DNA of 50,795 nt, from positions 1 through 50,795 of the forward strand of contig DATELA010000037.1 in NCBI GenBank assembly GCA_035277145.1. The letters are read 5' to 3'. Made by a program: the position numbers and the translations under genes. This DNA is from DASRAP01 sp035277145 (lineage in GTDB: Bacteria; Gemmatimonadota; Gemmatimonadetes; Gemmatimonadales; Gemmatimonadaceae). Positions 50,657-50,795 of the stretch are shown piece by piece. Position 1 is the stretch's first letter; each line of letters starts with the position of its first letter. Below the pieces are notes generated by a model, which was given only the letters and a program-made list of their open reading frames with translations, was not told the DNA's origin and ran no database searches.

Positions 50657-50795
50657 GTTCAGGTCGGCAGCGACGTCAGAACGACAGGTCTTGAATTGTG
50701 CGGGTCACTCCGCGGTGGGACGAGTGACCAGAGTCACTTTGCCCGCGACGCGCGGTCGTGCGGCGGTACTGAGTTGTCTTGCCCGGGAAAGGGGG
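50657..50795. other. upstream region of the giant surface-protein gene
   Basis: 139 nt to the window edge with no gene. It contains a half-site and a palindrome of GTCACT/AGTGAC elements (50703-50738) described separately. I see no convincing -35/-10 or sigma-54 promoter. Confidence 0.5.
50723..50738. promoter_or_regulatory. GTGA-N6-TCAC palindrome before the giant surface-protein gene
   Basis: AGTGACCAGAGTCACT has the CRP-type GTGA-N6-TCAC core with perfect 5-bp arms AGTGA/TCACT. A third half-site GGTCACT at 50703-50709 also pairs with AGTGACC at 50723-50729, so two overlapping inverted repeats share the middle element. It is about 70 nt upstream of ATG 50656. Confidence 0.4.

Overview
The window reads as chromosomal DNA from a GC-rich (roughly two thirds G+C by eye) Gram-negative-type bacterium. 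Large Ig-like/cohesin-like surface proteins, XrtA-type accessory genes without an exosortase, a Wza/Wzc-type export pair and occasional GTG/TTG starts fit Gemmatimonadota best. That placement is an inference; no rRNA, tRNA or housekeeping marker is present. Nearly all of the window is an exopolysaccharide and cell-surface locus. No insertion sequence, CRISPR array, tRNA or phage gene was found.

Region 1 (1-1909, minus strand) has a SAM methyltransferase and a GT4 glycosyltransferase whose 3' end is cut by the window edge. Region 2 (2040-12633, plus strand) is a tightly packed run of ten genes, many with overlapping stops and starts: AcpS-type phosphopantetheinyl transferase, carrier protein, acyl-CoA-dehydrogenase-like flavoprotein, class II aaRS-like amino acid:carrier-protein ligase, DUF1839 protein, cytoplasmic GH2-like protein, a fusion of two exosortase-A-type alpha/beta hydrolases, a NodU/CmcH-type carbamoyltransferase, an SxtJ-like membrane protein and a DUF5989 micro-protein. 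This is the best candidate for an undescribed system: amino acid activation on a carrier protein, flavin oxidation, and later hydrolytic, glycosidic and carbamoyl tailoring of an unknown product.

Region 3 (12664-16527, minus strand) is regulatory: a sigma-54 activator response regulator, a histidine kinase with no sensor domain, and a degenerate REC-GGDEF protein. Region 4 (16566-41399, both strands) is a Wzx/Wzy-type polysaccharide locus. It has UDP-sugar 4-epimerase, OPX export protein, two GT2 enzymes, priming sugar transferase, BY-kinase/co-polymerase, UDP-GlcNAc 2-epimerase, three polysaccharide deacetylases, two methyltransferases, an ATP-grasp enzyme, three GT4-like glycosyltransferases, an O-antigen polymerase/ligase, a low-molecular-weight tyrosine phosphatase, a DegT-like aminotransferase, a FemAB-like protein and a VanZ-like protein. 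No flippase (Wzx) is seen.

Region 5 (41485-50656, minus strand) encodes three secreted proteins with cohesin-like domains. One also carries a dockerin-like duplicated calcium-loop module and a jelly-roll domain; another is a 2007-residue lipoprotein candidate with twelve He_PIG-type repeats. They may form an extracellular scaffold that holds or binds the polysaccharide.

Regulation: several intergenic regions hold palindromes close to TGTGA-N6-TCACA (15511, 20060, 25217, 33211, 50723). The BY-kinase gene also has a good sigma-54 promoter (25190-25205, minus strand), which fits the NtrC-type activator encoded at 13727-15313.
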